A stretch of DNA of 64,000 bases from Oceanospirillaceae bacterium (GCA_003523085.1 DPHD01000024.1:46149-110148), one strand, 5' to 3'; numbered from the stretch's first letter, positions 25,856-34,587 are shown. Numbers and translations: made by a program. Notes: generated by a model from the sequence alone, not told the origin.

Positions 25856-28159
25856 CTAAGCTCGCACGCGAGACTTAGTGGGATCGTAGTGAGAAATGCC
25901 CACTACGGTGGCTGGAATGCGCTTAATGTGACCATCTAATTTGCCCACTTCTACTTGGGTGCCTTCGGCAATGTGGTCAATTGACATGCTGCACAAGGCA
26001 ATGTTTTGGTTCAAAATTGGCGAACGAACGGCGCTGGTGATGGTGCCCACTTGTTGACGACCGACGCGTACACATTCGCCGTTGCCGGCAATTTCTTCGC
26101 CTTCTAAGACTAAGCCGACGAGCTGACGTTGCGGATTCGCTTTGCGTTCAATCAAGGCGTCACGGCCAATGAAGTCTTCTTCTTTCGTCTTCAGTGGCAC
26201 GGTGAAACCGATGCCCGCTTCAAAGGGATCCGTTTGATCGTTAAATTCGTAATCGGCAAAGATCAATGCCGATTCAATACGTAGGTTGTCCAGTGCTTCA
26301 AGGCCTAGGGGTGTGATGCCAAACTCTTGGCCCGCTTCCCATACGGCATCCCATACTTCATGGCCATCTTTGGGGTGACACCAAACTTCGTAACCACGCT
26401 CACCGGTGTAGCCGGTACGAGAAATAGTAACCGGCGCCCCCTGTGGGCCACCAATACGGCCGTGGGTAATGCGGAACGGGCGCAAGTCTTCTATGGTGGT
26501 CTGGCAATCTGGGCTAAAGATGATTTTCTTTAAAGTTTCGCCACTCAAGGGGCCTTGCACTGGTAGGTTGTGAAGTTGGTCATTAGAATCTTTAATCACT
26601 ACATTAAAATTCTTTTCTGCGGCCACTTTGCGCAACCACTCAATGGCACCGTCACAGCCACCTACCCAACGGAAATTATTCTGACCTAAGCGGAATACAG
26701 TGCCATCATCAACCATACAGCCGTTGTGGTAGCACATGGCGGTGTAGATCACTTGGCCTACGGCTAGTTTGCGGATATTGCGGGTGACAGCGTAGTTAAG
26801 GAGGTTTTCGGCGTCGGGCCCTAACACTTCACATTTGCGTAATGGGCTTAGGTCCATCAGTACTACTTTTTCGCGGCAGGCCCAATATTCGGCAATGGCG
26901 CCATAGTTACTAAAGTGGTTGGCAAGCCAATAGCCATTGTAATCAACAAAGTGCTGGGTCATGGTGGCAAAGCGATCATGGAATGCGGTTTTCTTAGTCA
27001 TAGTTGAATCTGCTACGGCGTTTTTGCGGAAGGCGTTGCCTTTATTAAAATCACTATCAGCGGCGTATATACGCACGTGAATGTCAGTTGGGTTCCAGCC
27101 GTTGGCTGGGCTAGTGTCGTCTGGGCACGCAGTAGAACCACACACTAAGTCAACTTGCGCTTGCAGTAGTACATAGTCACCCGGACGCGACCAAGGTTGG
27201 CACGAGCTATGTTGATCGTAATCGTCATAGCCGGTGTTAAAAAAGAAGTTAATGGCAGGCCAGCCACGACGTGGTGCCACACCCATGGGTGCTAATGCTT
27301 GGTTTAAATTGTCGGTGCAATTAACGTGGCCTAGGTAACCTGTATCGTCATAATATTTGGCGCTACAGGCCAGGTTAAAGGTGTCGTGGCGGGCCACGGT
27401 GTCTTGCACGACGTTGAGTATATTAACTTGGTCGTCGCTGTAGAACTTGTCATATAAACCCGGGCCAGGAAAGGCGGCGGCCATTAAGGTACGGGTGGTC
27501 ACCGCGCAAATGGGTTTCTCGACTCCTTCCGCCAACCGTGAGGCGTCTAAGGCCACAAAGTCGGAGCATTGACGGCCAGCAACATCAATGATTTGAATAT
27601 ATTCACCGGCTTTAACTAGATAGCCTTCGGCGGTGCTGTTGTTAATGCGGATTTCACGATCCACTACACCTAGCGCGGCTGGTAATTCGTCTTCTACGAT
27701 AACGGCTGCACCACTAACACCTACAATTAGGTCAGTTGGCGGCATCAACTGCTCTGGGCTCATGTCTTCGCCCGGGGCTGCGATCAGGCATAGGCAGTCG
27801 TTAGCAACTGTGAAGCTGTGCTTGCTTGCGGCCACGGAGTCAGCACCTAATACGGAAATGCCTTTACAACTGCTGTGGTTATTGGCATCCATCCACTGGC
27901 GTAGGTAGCCGATGTCACTATTGGCTTCGGCGCCGAGGCTATTAATAGCGGGCTTGCCTTGGGCATCAAAGGCCATCACTTGGGCTTCTTGCTGACCTTC
28001 AGGATCGTGCAGGGTTAACGTAGAGCCAGCAGCAAGCTGCAACGAAATCAAATGTTGTGCAGGTACTCGGTAGCGTTGTGTGCCGTCATCACCCAATACT
28101 GGGTGAGGCATGGGGTTGGCACTGTAATAGCTAAGGGGTTTCATAGGCCGGTGGCTCAA
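25856..28159 (-). CDS. tdm: Trimethylamine N-oxide demethylase Tdm (DUF1989-GcvT fusion)
   Basis: A 767-residue cytoplasmic enzyme that converts TMAO to dimethylamine and formaldehyde; the C-terminal domain can hand the one-carbon unit to tetrahydrofolate. A DUF1989 domain spans about residues 150-370 and a GcvT-type aminomethyltransferase domain about 385-767 (VVLMDLSPLRKCEVLGPDAE; ISRTGYTGERGYEVW). Cys265, Cys281 and Cys345 have exactly the spacing I recall for the zinc ligands of Methylocella silvestris Tdm (263, 279, 343). This, with the adjoining TMAO transporter, separates it from sarcosine or dimethylglycine demethylases. Confidence 0.9.
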   Translation of the reverse strand: MSHRPMKPLSYYSANPMPHPVLGDDGTQRYRVPAQHLISLQLAAGSTLTLHDPEGQQEAQVMAFDAQGKPAINSLGAEANSDIGYLRQWMDANNHSSCKGISVLGADSVAASKHSFTVANDCLCLIAAPGEDMSPEQLMPPTDLIVGVSGAAVIVEDELPAALGVVDREIRINNSTAEGYLVKAGEYIQIIDVAGRQCSDFVALDASRLAEGVEKPICAVTTRTLMAAAFPGPGLYDKFYSDDQVNILNVVQDTVARHDTFNLACSAKYYDDTGYLGHVNCTDNLNQALAPMGVAPRRGWPAINFFFNTGYDDYDQHSSCQPWSRPGDYVLLQAQVDLVCGSTACPDDTSPANGWNPTDIHVRIYAADSDFNKGNAFRKNAVADSTMTKKTAFHDRFATMTQHFVDYNGYWLANHFSNYGAIAEYWACREKVVLMDLSPLRKCEVLGPDAENLLNYAVTRNIRKLAVGQVIYTAMCYHNGCMVDDGTVFRLGQNNFRWVGGCDGAIEWLRKVAAEKNFNVVIKDSNDQLHNLPVQGPLSGETLKKIIFSPDCQTTIEDLRPFRITHGRIGGPQGAPVTISRTGYTGERGYEVWCHPKDGHEVWDAVWEAGQEFGITPLGLEALDNLRIESALIFADYEFNDQTDPFEAGIGFTVPLKTKEEDFIGRDALIERKANPQRQLVGLVLEGEEIAGNGECVRVGRQQVGTITSAVRSPILNQNIALCSMSIDHIAEGTQVEVGKLDGHIKRIPATVVGISHYDPTKSRVRA

Positions 28160-28217
28160 ATTGTAACGTTATCATCGCTGGGTACAGCGACAGTCCGTAG
28201 GACAGGGTAACAACTTG

Positions 28218-28227
28218 ATGTGAACAG
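28218..28227 (-). promoter_or_regulatory. Candidate tor box upstream of tdm
   Basis: Minus-strand CTGTTCACAT matches the E. coli tor box CTGTTCATAT at 9 of 10 positions and lies about 60 bases before the tdm start, in the tdm direction. Inferred TorR site; not tested. Confidence 0.4.
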
Positions 28228-28304
28228 GCTTTGTCTGTGGTGTGTATAGAATGTAGTATTTTGTAATATTTGTTTACATTTGGGTCAGGTAGGCGGTTTG
28301 TTGG

Positions 28305-29015
28305 TTAGCGCACTAGGTCTTGTTGCGCTTTGCTGAGGTGTTCTGCCATGGTGGTTTTGGCGGTTTGAGCATCGCGGTGGCTAATGGCTTCAAACAGTGC
28401 CCGGTGGTGGGCATTGTATTGGGTCATATTTTCTTGGGTGAGTACTTTGCCGCGACTGGCGCGCCATAACTCATGGCGTCTTACTTCGTTAACTTGCTCG
28501 TAAATCCATATCATCAATGGATTGCCGCAGGCTTGAGCGATGGCTTGATGAAAGGCTTCATCGGCAATGGAGAACTGTTCGGCACTGCGGGCGGCTTCTA
28601 CGCGCTCCAGGGCGGTGCGCAACTGTTCTAAGTCACGGCCGGCGGCATGGTGCACTGCAAGGCCGACGATGGCGGGTTCTAACATGTTGCGTACTTGCAT
28701 TAATTGCATGGGACTAGTGGTGTCGGCGAACTGGCTGCTGCTGGAGTTGGCTTGGCCCCGAACAAATGTACCACTACCCACTTTACGTTCCACCAAGCCT
28801 TGCTGTTCCAATAATGATAACGCGCTACGTAGGGTACCGCGCGACACGTCGTAATGTTGTGCTAGGTCACGCTCTGCAGGTAAGCGCTCGTTGGCACGGT
28901 ACACTTTGCGCTGGATGGCTTCGCTGATAGCAGTCGCTAAGGCGCGGGCACCATTAGGTTTAGACTGTCGTCTATCTAAGGAGATGTATGAGTCTGGCGC
29001 CGTGCTGGGGAACAT
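28305..29015 (-). CDS. FadR-type (FCD) GntR-family transcriptional regulator
   Basis: A 236-residue regulator with an N-terminal winged helix (RALATAISEAIQRKVYRANERLPAERDLAQHYDVSRGTL, two overlapping family signatures) and a C-terminal FCD ligand-binding domain with the metal-site histidines expected around FHQAIAQACGN and HHRALFEAI. It lies between tdm and the divergent ligase/glutamate-synthase-like operon, so it probably represses one or both. The effector is unknown; a methylated amine, a glutamyl-amide or an organic acid are possible. Confidence 0.87.
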   Translation of the reverse strand: MFPSTAPDSYISLDRRQSKPNGARALATAISEAIQRKVYRANERLPAERDLAQHYDVSRGTLRSALSLLEQQGLVERKVGSGTFVRGQANSSSSQFADTTSPMQLMQVRNMLEPAIVGLAVHHAAGRDLEQLRTALERVEAARSAEQFSIADEAFHQAIAQACGNPLMIWIYEQVNEVRRHELWRASRGKVLTQENMTQYNAHHRALFEAISHRDAQTAKTTMAEHLSKAQQDLVR

Positions 29016-29358
29016 TGTTGTTGCCTGTAAGTGGTTAGTAAGTTGTCACAGACTAGCATAATTGATTCGGTAATTGGTATAGCAATTGGTTAATAATGGT
29101 TGTTTATGCCTTGTGTGGTTGTTATGCCGAAATTATCCCTTGATATTGACAAATAATATTATCTATTAAAAACAAATATTTAACAAAATATTACGCCGTT
29201 TGTTTAAATAAGTAACAAAAAAAGACTTGCCTCATTAAATTCATCAATGATATACCTTTACAGCGCTTTATATGAACCTTTGATGTACCAATTTGGTTTT
29301 CTTGGTTAAAAAGTGTTGGTTCATAAGCCCAAACAACAATAATATTGAGGAGGCATCG
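29016..29358. promoter_or_regulatory. Divergent regulatory region between gntR and the ligase operon
   Basis: No gene fits in this AT-rich 343-base stretch. It holds the palindrome at 29073-29086, a TTGACA at 29146-29151 without a convincing partner -10, a perfect GTTCATAT core on the minus strand in 29270-29279 (AGGTTCATAT), and a plus-strand GTTCATA at 29319-29325. A strong ribosome site GAGGAGG precedes the ligase start codon at 29359. Confidence 0.5.
29073..29086. promoter_or_regulatory. Candidate operator of the FCD/GntR regulator
   Basis: ATTGGTATAGCAAT is a palindrome broken only by one symmetric pair, with the TnGT...ACnA-like layout of FadR-family sites. It lies 58 bases upstream of the gntR start codon, suiting autoregulation and control of the divergent operon. 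Inference. Confidence 0.4.
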
Positions 29359-30834
29359 ATGACAGATTTACAAGCATATGTTGACGCGCCAGGTCGTGAA
29401 GAACTGGTTCAACAAGTCCGCGCTAAAATCGACGAATTAGGCATCACCTATGTGTATTACCAGTTTATTTCTGTTACTGGTCGTATCGTAGGTAAAGGTA
29501 TTCCAGCTCGCCACTGGGAACGTACAGCTGCTAAAGGTTTTCAGCTTGTATATGGTTCTACTGCTAACCTAGCCATTGACCGCCACGGTGAGTACATTGG
29601 TTACGGTCCTGAAGCTTCTGAGCTTGTGGGCATCGCTGACCCAGACACTTTTGTTCAGCTACCTTGGGACAAGCGTGTTGCACGCGTATTCTGTACTCTT
29701 TTCCGTAACCGTGAAGAGCGTGTCAATCCAGGTCAATTCTTGACTTCAGATTGTCGCGGTAACTTGCGTCGCATTCACGAAGAATTTAAAGCTAAGCACG
29801 GCCTAGAGATGCGCTGTGGTACTGAGCCAGAAATGATGTGGTTGAAGAAAGGCGAAGACGGCCAGCCTAACGGCGGTGTGACTAAGCCAACCTGTTACCA
29901 CATTGACCAGTTTGAAGAATTGCGTCCTGTATTTATGCGCGTCATTGAGTACTCTGAGCAAATGGGCTTAGACATTATTCAAGGCGACCACGAAGATGCA
30001 CCTGGCCAGCTAGAATTGAATACTCAGTACGACGACGTGCTACAAAATGCCGACCGTTTGACCACTTACCGCCAAATCTGTGCACAGGTTGCACGTGAGT
30101 TTGGTTTGATTGCTTGCTTTATGAGTAAGCCATTTATGGGCGTTTCGGCTTCTGGTTGTCACCACAACATGTCTTTGTGGGAAGGCGGCGAAGACGTATG
30201 TCACCCAGAAATTGCCGGTGGCGATTCTCTGCCTGGCATGCCTGGTCCGTTTACTTACCGTGAAGGTGGCAACAACACCTTTATGCCAGTCCCTTCTCTG
30301 CATGAATCAAAGCCAGGCCCCATTGGCCTACAGTGCATCGGTGGCGTAATTGCTCACTTGCCTGCATTGACTTCAATCGGTTCTTCAACTGTGAACTCGT
30401 TCCGTCGTTTATGGGACACTGGCTTTTGGGCACCGATCTTTGCTGACTGGGGTTACCAGAACCGTACCTGTGCTTTGCGTGTCTCTGCACCGGGCCGTTT
30501 TGAGTACCGTTCAGTAGACTCCATGGTTAACCCATACCTAATGGGCGCGGCACTACTTAAGGCCTTTGACGACGGTATCGTTAACGACCTTGATCCAGGT
30601 GATCCGGAAGAACGTAACATCTACGCAGCTATGGAAGCAGGTAAAATCGTTAAGAAATTACCTATGTCCCTAGGCGAGGCTATGATTGAGCTTGAGAACG
30701 ATGAAGTGGTTAAGTCATCTATGCCAGGCGAAATGTACACTGTTTACAGTGGTCACAAGAATGATGAGTGGGAACGCTTTAACCAGACTGTGACTAACTG
30801 GGATACAGAAACCTATCTTGATTGTTTGCCATAA
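29359..30834 (+). CDS. Glutamine synthetase family ligase, possibly gamma-glutamylmethylamide synthetase-like
   Basis: A 491-residue member of the glutamine synthetase superfamily, joining an amine to glutamate with ATP. Seen: EPEMMW, the acid-rich GDHEDAPGQLELN, the ATP-site SASGCHHNMSLW, and GRFEYRSVDSMVNPYLMG near the C-terminus. I do not see the NLYDLP adenylylation motif of housekeeping enzymes. The neighbours (three MgsABC-like proteins and a TMAO demethylase) suggest the amine may be a methylamine rather than ammonia. It is longer than the roughly 435-residue GmaS I recall, so I leave the symbol blank. ATG at 29359 is chosen for its GAGGAGG site. Confidence 0.8.
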   Translation: MTDLQAYVDAPGREELVQQVRAKIDELGITYVYYQFISVTGRIVGKGIPARHWERTAAKGFQLVYGSTANLAIDRHGEYIGYGPEASELVGIADPDTFVQLPWDKRVARVFCTLFRNREERVNPGQFLTSDCRGNLRRIHEEFKAKHGLEMRCGTEPEMMWLKKGEDGQPNGGVTKPTCYHIDQFEELRPVFMRVIEYSEQMGLDIIQGDHEDAPGQLELNTQYDDVLQNADRLTTYRQICAQVAREFGLIACFMSKPFMGVSASGCHHNMSLWEGGEDVCHPEIAGGDSLPGMPGPFTYREGGNNTFMPVPSLHESKPGPIGLQCIGGVIAHLPALTSIGSSTVNSFRRLWDTGFWAPIFADWGYQNRTCALRVSAPGRFEYRSVDSMVNPYLMGAALLKAFDDGIVNDLDPGDPEERNIYAAMEAGKIVKKLPMSLGEAMIELENDEVVKSSMPGEMYTVYSGHKNDEWERFNQTVTNWDTETYLDCLP

Positions 30835-30928
30835 ACCGCAAGTTTTCAGAAAACCCCGGCTGCTAAGGTTTCGACCATAGCAGCCAATTTTATAAAAACT
30901 CTAAAAGTAAATATTAGGAGACGCGACC

Positions 30929-31864
30929 ATGTGTGGTATTGCAGGCCTTATCCATAAGAAGGCGGGCGGTGCAAACATCGGACAAGAAATGACTGATATG
31001 CTTCAAGCTTTGAAGCATCGCGGACCAGATTCTACCGGTTATGCGCTATATGGCTCCCCCATTAGTAACTACATTGTACGTATCAACCTTGCAGAGCAAG
31101 CTGATACTCAAAAAGGTTTTGACGTTGCCAACCAGCTTCAATCTCGTAACGACCTAGTCGATGCGCGTATGGCTGAGTTAGGCGCCAAAGTATCGAAGAA
31201 AGAAAATTCAACTTCTTACGCTTTGCGTTATGAGTTGTCTTTCGACGGTGACCTTAAAAACTTAATCGACTACGTTGAAGACATTGAAGGCGTTGAAGTT
31301 ATGTCATGCGGCAAAGGCCTTGAGCTAATCAAGGACTTGGGCGACGCAGCTGTGGTATCTGCACAGTACGGCATCAACGAATTCCAAGGTTCTCATGCCA
31401 TCGGACACACCCGTATGGCCACTGAGTCTGACGTAGATATTCGTTCAGCTCACCCTTACTGGGCTTACCCATTTGCAGACGTGTCTGTAGTACATAACGG
31501 CCAGTTAACTAACTACTGGACTAACCGTCGTGCCCTAGAGCGTTTAGGTAACCGTTTCAACTCTAACTGTGACTCAGAGCTTATTGCTGTGTACATTGCC
31601 AACCGCATCAGCGACGGCGATGACCTAGAAACAGCAATGCGCCGTTCAATAGAAGACCTTGACGGTGTATTTACCTACCTTGTAGCGACTTCAGATTCGT
31701 TAGGTATGGCTAAAGACGTTATGGCGGCTAAGCCTATGGTTATTTATGAAAGTGATGACTTTATCGCATTGGCTTCTGAAGAAGTTTCAATCCGTAATAT
31801 CTTCGATCACGAAATTGACACATTTGACCCTTATGAAGGCGAGGTGCGCGTATGGCAACTGTAA
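30929..31864 (+). CDS. Class II glutamine amidotransferase, glutamate-synthase-like (MgsA/GlxB type)
   Basis: A 311-residue protein equal to the glutaminase domain of large glutamate synthase. Cys2 (MCGIAGL) is the nucleophile once Met is removed; IGHTRMATES and VVHNGQLTNYW are substrate-site motifs. In N-methylglutamate synthase the matching subunit works with the next two proteins to move an amine onto 2-oxoglutarate. It overlaps the next gene by 13 bases. An ordinary role in glutamate formation is possible, but standard gltB is a single large protein. Confidence 0.83.
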   Translation: MCGIAGLIHKKAGGANIGQEMTDMLQALKHRGPDSTGYALYGSPISNYIVRINLAEQADTQKGFDVANQLQSRNDLVDARMAELGAKVSKKENSTSYALRYELSFDGDLKNLIDYVEDIEGVEVMSCGKGLELIKDLGDAAVVSAQYGINEFQGSHAIGHTRMATESDVDIRSAHPYWAYPFADVSVVHNGQLTNYWTNRRALERLGNRFNSNCDSELIAVYIANRISDGDDLETAMRRSIEDLDGVFTYLVATSDSLGMAKDVMAAKPMVIYESDDFIALASEEVSIRNIFDHEIDTFDPYEGEVRVWQL

Positions 31865-32697
31865 GCACATCCGGTCAATCCCATGATATGGGATTGCATA
31901 CGGAAAAGCTCACCAACCGAACTCAGCAACGTTTTTTCGATGCTGGCGAATCGGCTAATTTAACTTATGCTTGGGCTCCAGAAGTCGACACAAACAAAGT
32001 AGGTACTTTGGATTGTGAAGGTATGGACCCCACTGCAATTAACATCCGTCTTCGTGAATTGATGGATCAAGGTTGTGGCACGATTAACCTAACTAACCCA
32101 GGTTCCATGCACGCTTTGTGTGTAGGTATCCTGAACCGTTTACAGCTTAACATCACGGGCAGCTTAGGCTACTTTGGTTGTGGTTTGATCGACGGGCCAA
32201 ACGTAAACATCTCTGGCCGTGTAGGATGGTCATGTGGCGAAAACATGATGGCCGGTACTATCGTTATCGAGAAAAACGCAGGTTCTACCTTCGGCGCAGC
32301 CATTCGTGGCGGTGACTTGGTATGTAAAGGCGACGTAGGTTCACGTACCGGTATCGACCAAAAAGGCGGCACTATCATTGTTGGTGGTAAAACTGGCGCA
32401 TTTACAGGCTTTATGATGCAACGTGGTCGTATGATCATTCTTGGCGATGCAGGCATGAACCTTGGCGACTCTATGTACGATGGTACCATCTACGTAGGCG
32501 GAAAAATTGAAGGCCTAGGTGTAGACGCTGTGCCTGCCGACCTGAATGACCTTGACCGTAAGTGGTTGAAGTCTAAGCTAGATCTATATGGTATGGAAAC
32601 GCCTAACGGCATCGATAACATGCAAAAGATCGTTGCTGGTAAGCAGTTGTGGAACTACGACAACCTCGAACCATCAGAGAAGAAGCTAGTTCTTTAA
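31852..32697 (+). CDS. GXGXG-motif glutamate-synthase-like subunit (MgsB/GlxC type)
   Basis: A 281-residue protein formed of the right-handed beta-helix that ends large glutamate synthase. Repeating turns are visible: GSLGYFGCGLIDGPNV, GAAIRGGDLVCKGDVG, GGTIIVGGKTGAF, GRMIILGDAGMNLGDS. It acts structurally in split glutamate synthases and in N-methylglutamate synthase. It overlaps the upstream amidotransferase and precedes the FMN subunit by 19 bases, the A-B-C order of mgs operons. Confidence 0.83.
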   Translation: MATVSTSGQSHDMGLHTEKLTNRTQQRFFDAGESANLTYAWAPEVDTNKVGTLDCEGMDPTAINIRLRELMDQGCGTINLTNPGSMHALCVGILNRLQLNITGSLGYFGCGLIDGPNVNISGRVGWSCGENMMAGTIVIEKNAGSTFGAAIRGGDLVCKGDVGSRTGIDQKGGTIIVGGKTGAFTGFMMQRGRMIILGDAGMNLGDSMYDGTIYVGGKIEGLGVDAVPADLNDLDRKWLKSKLDLYGMETPNGIDNMQKIVAGKQLWNYDNLEPSEKKLVL

Positions 32698-32716
32698 GAG
32701 CAGCGAGGAAACTATT

Positions 32717-34054
32717 ATGGCAGTTGTTAACGAAAAAGAAATTATTGGCAAGAGTTTTGTCTTCCCACCGGAAGTCATGAACGACATCCACATTAAGGCC
32801 GACCTTGGTCGCTACCGTATGCGTGGTATGTCTTTGTTCAAAAAGATCCCAAGCTGGGACGATTTGACCTTTATGCCAGGTACTTTGACACGTTTTGTAA
32901 TCGAAGGTTACCGTGAAAAGTGCTTAACCCAAACCGTTATCGGCCCTAAGGCTAAACGCCCTATGGTGCTAGATATCCCTGTGTACATCACAGGCATGAG
33001 TTTTGGTGCTTTGTCTTACGAGGCGAAGACCGCATTGGCACGTGGCGCAACCATGGCCGGCAGTGCAACTTGTTCTGGCGAAGGCGGCATGATTCCTGAT
33101 GAGCGTCGCTACTCAGAGAAGTGGTTCTATCAGTGCATCCAGTCTCGTTATGGTTTTAACCCACATCACTTGCGTCTTGCTGATGCCTGTGAATTCTTTA
33201 TCGGCCAAGGCTGTAAAGTTGGTTTGGGTGGTCACTTAATGGGTCAGAAAGTGACCGATCAGGTCGCTGAGATGCGTTCACTACCCGCCGGTATCGACCA
33301 GCGTTCACCTGCTCGTCACCCTGACTGGTTAGGTCCTGATGACCTTTCTTTGAAAATCAAAGAAATCCGTGAAGCCACCGATTGGCAGATCCCTATTCAG
33401 CTTAAGCTGGGTGCGGCGCGTGTATATGATGACGTGCGTATGGCGGCTAAGTGTGAGCCAGACTCTATCTTCATCGATGGTATGGAAGGTTCTACTGGTG
33501 CTGGACCACACATTGCTACTGAGGAAACTGGTGTTCCTGGTATCGCTGCCATCCGTCAAGCGCGTAATGCCCTTGATGACGTAGGCAAATCTGGCGAAAT
33601 CAGCCTTGTATACGCTGGTGGTATCCGTAACGGTGGTGACTTAGCTAAGGCATTGGCACTTGGTGCTGACGCAGTTGCGATCGGTCACTCAGCGCTTATG
33701 GCGTTGAACTGTAACCGTGACATCGACGAAGCTGACTTCCCTAACGAAATGGGCGTAGAAGCCGGTTCTTGTTACCACTGTCACACTGGCCGTTGTCCAG
33801 TAGGTGTTGCTACTCAAGATCCTAAGCTACGTGCGCGTCTTAACCCAGACGAAGCTTCTGAGCGTGTATATAACTTCCTACACACTCTAACCATCGAATG
33901 TCAGTTATTGGCACGTGCATGTGGTAAGACCAACATCCATTCCCTAGAGCCAGAAGATATTGCGGCTCTTACAATGGAAGCGTCTGCCATGGCTCAAGTA
34001 CCATTAGCAGGCAGCCAGCACACCGTTGGCCGCCCTGACATGACTCGTTTCTAG
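32717..34054 (+). CDS. FMN-binding glutamate-synthase-like catalytic subunit (MgsC/GlxD type)
   Basis: A 445-residue synthase-domain protein. The FMN barrel begins at ITGMSFGALSYEAKTAL; SGEGGMIPDE and DGMEGSTGAGP are active-site segments; the iron-sulfur cysteines lie in SCYHCHTGRCPVGVATQ. With the two preceding proteins it completes a split glutamate synthase. If the system is N-methylglutamate synthase, the product would be oxidised by MgdABCD, whose genes are not in the window. Confidence 0.85.
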   Translation: MAVVNEKEIIGKSFVFPPEVMNDIHIKADLGRYRMRGMSLFKKIPSWDDLTFMPGTLTRFVIEGYREKCLTQTVIGPKAKRPMVLDIPVYITGMSFGALSYEAKTALARGATMAGSATCSGEGGMIPDERRYSEKWFYQCIQSRYGFNPHHLRLADACEFFIGQGCKVGLGGHLMGQKVTDQVAEMRSLPAGIDQRSPARHPDWLGPDDLSLKIKEIREATDWQIPIQLKLGAARVYDDVRMAAKCEPDSIFIDGMEGSTGAGPHIATEETGVPGIAAIRQARNALDDVGKSGEISLVYAGGIRNGGDLAKALALGADAVAIGHSALMALNCNRDIDEADFPNEMGVEAGSCYHCHTGRCPVGVATQDPKLRARLNPDEASERVYNFLHTLTIECQLLARACGKTNIHSLEPEDIAALTMEASAMAQVPLAGSQHTVGRPDMTRF

Positions 34055-34066
34055 GAGGACATTACA

Positions 34067-34450
34067 ATGTCACAAGATGTAGATCATTATTTAACTACAG
34101 ACGGTCTGGATTCAGATCGTGAGAAGATGATTGGTCAGACCATCGGTTACCGTTACGACGTTAACTTGGTGCCTGACATGAGCCATTGTACTGAGTACCT
34201 TACTGAGTACATGGCCAAAATGAACTGGAAAGACCTTAACTGGTTAGAAGACGTTCACATGGGCTACGAAGAAGACCGTGCTGCCGTATTCGATCGTAAC
34301 ATCAACGGTTGGGTAACCATCCCTGATAGCATCGAACTTCCAGACAACCAGCAAGACCGCGACATGATTGCGCGCGAGTTGTTGTTAAAGTTCCAGATGT
34401 CTGCCAACCACCCAATGGTTGAATTGCGCGCAGCTTACGCAAAGTTCTAA
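34067..34450 (+). CDS. Unrecognised 127-residue protein ending the ligase/synthase operon
   Basis: A soluble acidic protein with no signal peptide or membrane segment. I do not recognise the family. It is rich in Asp, Glu, Met and aromatic residues, with one Cys in DMSHCTEYL and the dense segment MNWKDLNWLEDVHMGYEEDR. It begins 13 bases after the FMN subunit behind a strong AGGAGG site and shares that operon's codon style, so it is a real gene, expected to be made with the enzyme. It could be a small subunit or assembly factor of the synthase; that is inference from position only. Confidence 0.75.
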   Translation: MSQDVDHYLTTDGLDSDREKMIGQTIGYRYDVNLVPDMSHCTEYLTEYMAKMNWKDLNWLEDVHMGYEEDRAAVFDRNINGWVTIPDSIELPDNQQDRDMIARELLLKFQMSANHPMVELRAAYAKF

Positions 34451-34502
34451 CGAACATTGATCGGGGCGAAAGCCCCGGTTCAGAGTTTGATAGTACAGAC
34501 AC

Positions 34503-34530
34503 AAAAAACCCAGCCTATGCTGGGTTTTTT
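34503..34530. terminator. Bidirectional intrinsic terminator after the ligase/synthase operon
   Basis: CCCAGC at 34509-34514, loop CTAT, GCTGGG at 34519-34524, flanked by six A and six T residues. It can terminate the operon on the plus strand and transcripts entering from the other side. A separate CGGGGC/GAAA/GCCCCG hairpin precedes it at 34462-34477. Confidence 0.92.
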
Positions 34531-34555
34531 ATTGGCCGGTCACTTTGACGCCCCT

Positions 34556-34580
34556 CGTCTTCCTGACGCAGGTCAGGATC
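34556..34580. repeat. Dispersed mini-hairpin repeat
   Basis: TCCTGAC and GTCAGGA (34561-34567, 34572-34578) form a 7-base stem. Its wording matches the ATCCTGAC/GTCAGGAT hairpin at 63965-63984, marking a genome-wide intergenic repeat family. Confidence 0.6.
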
Positions 34581-34587
34581 TACTAAA

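Noticed and set aside
25856..28159. Annotation as dimethylglycine or sarcosine dehydrogenase
   Set aside because: There is no FAD-binding dehydrogenase domain; instead a DUF1989 domain with the three spaced cysteines precedes the GcvT domain.
29359..30834. Naming the ligase glnA or gmaS outright
   Set aside because: It lacks the visible adenylylation motif of glnA and is longer than GmaS as I recall it, so neither symbol is safe.
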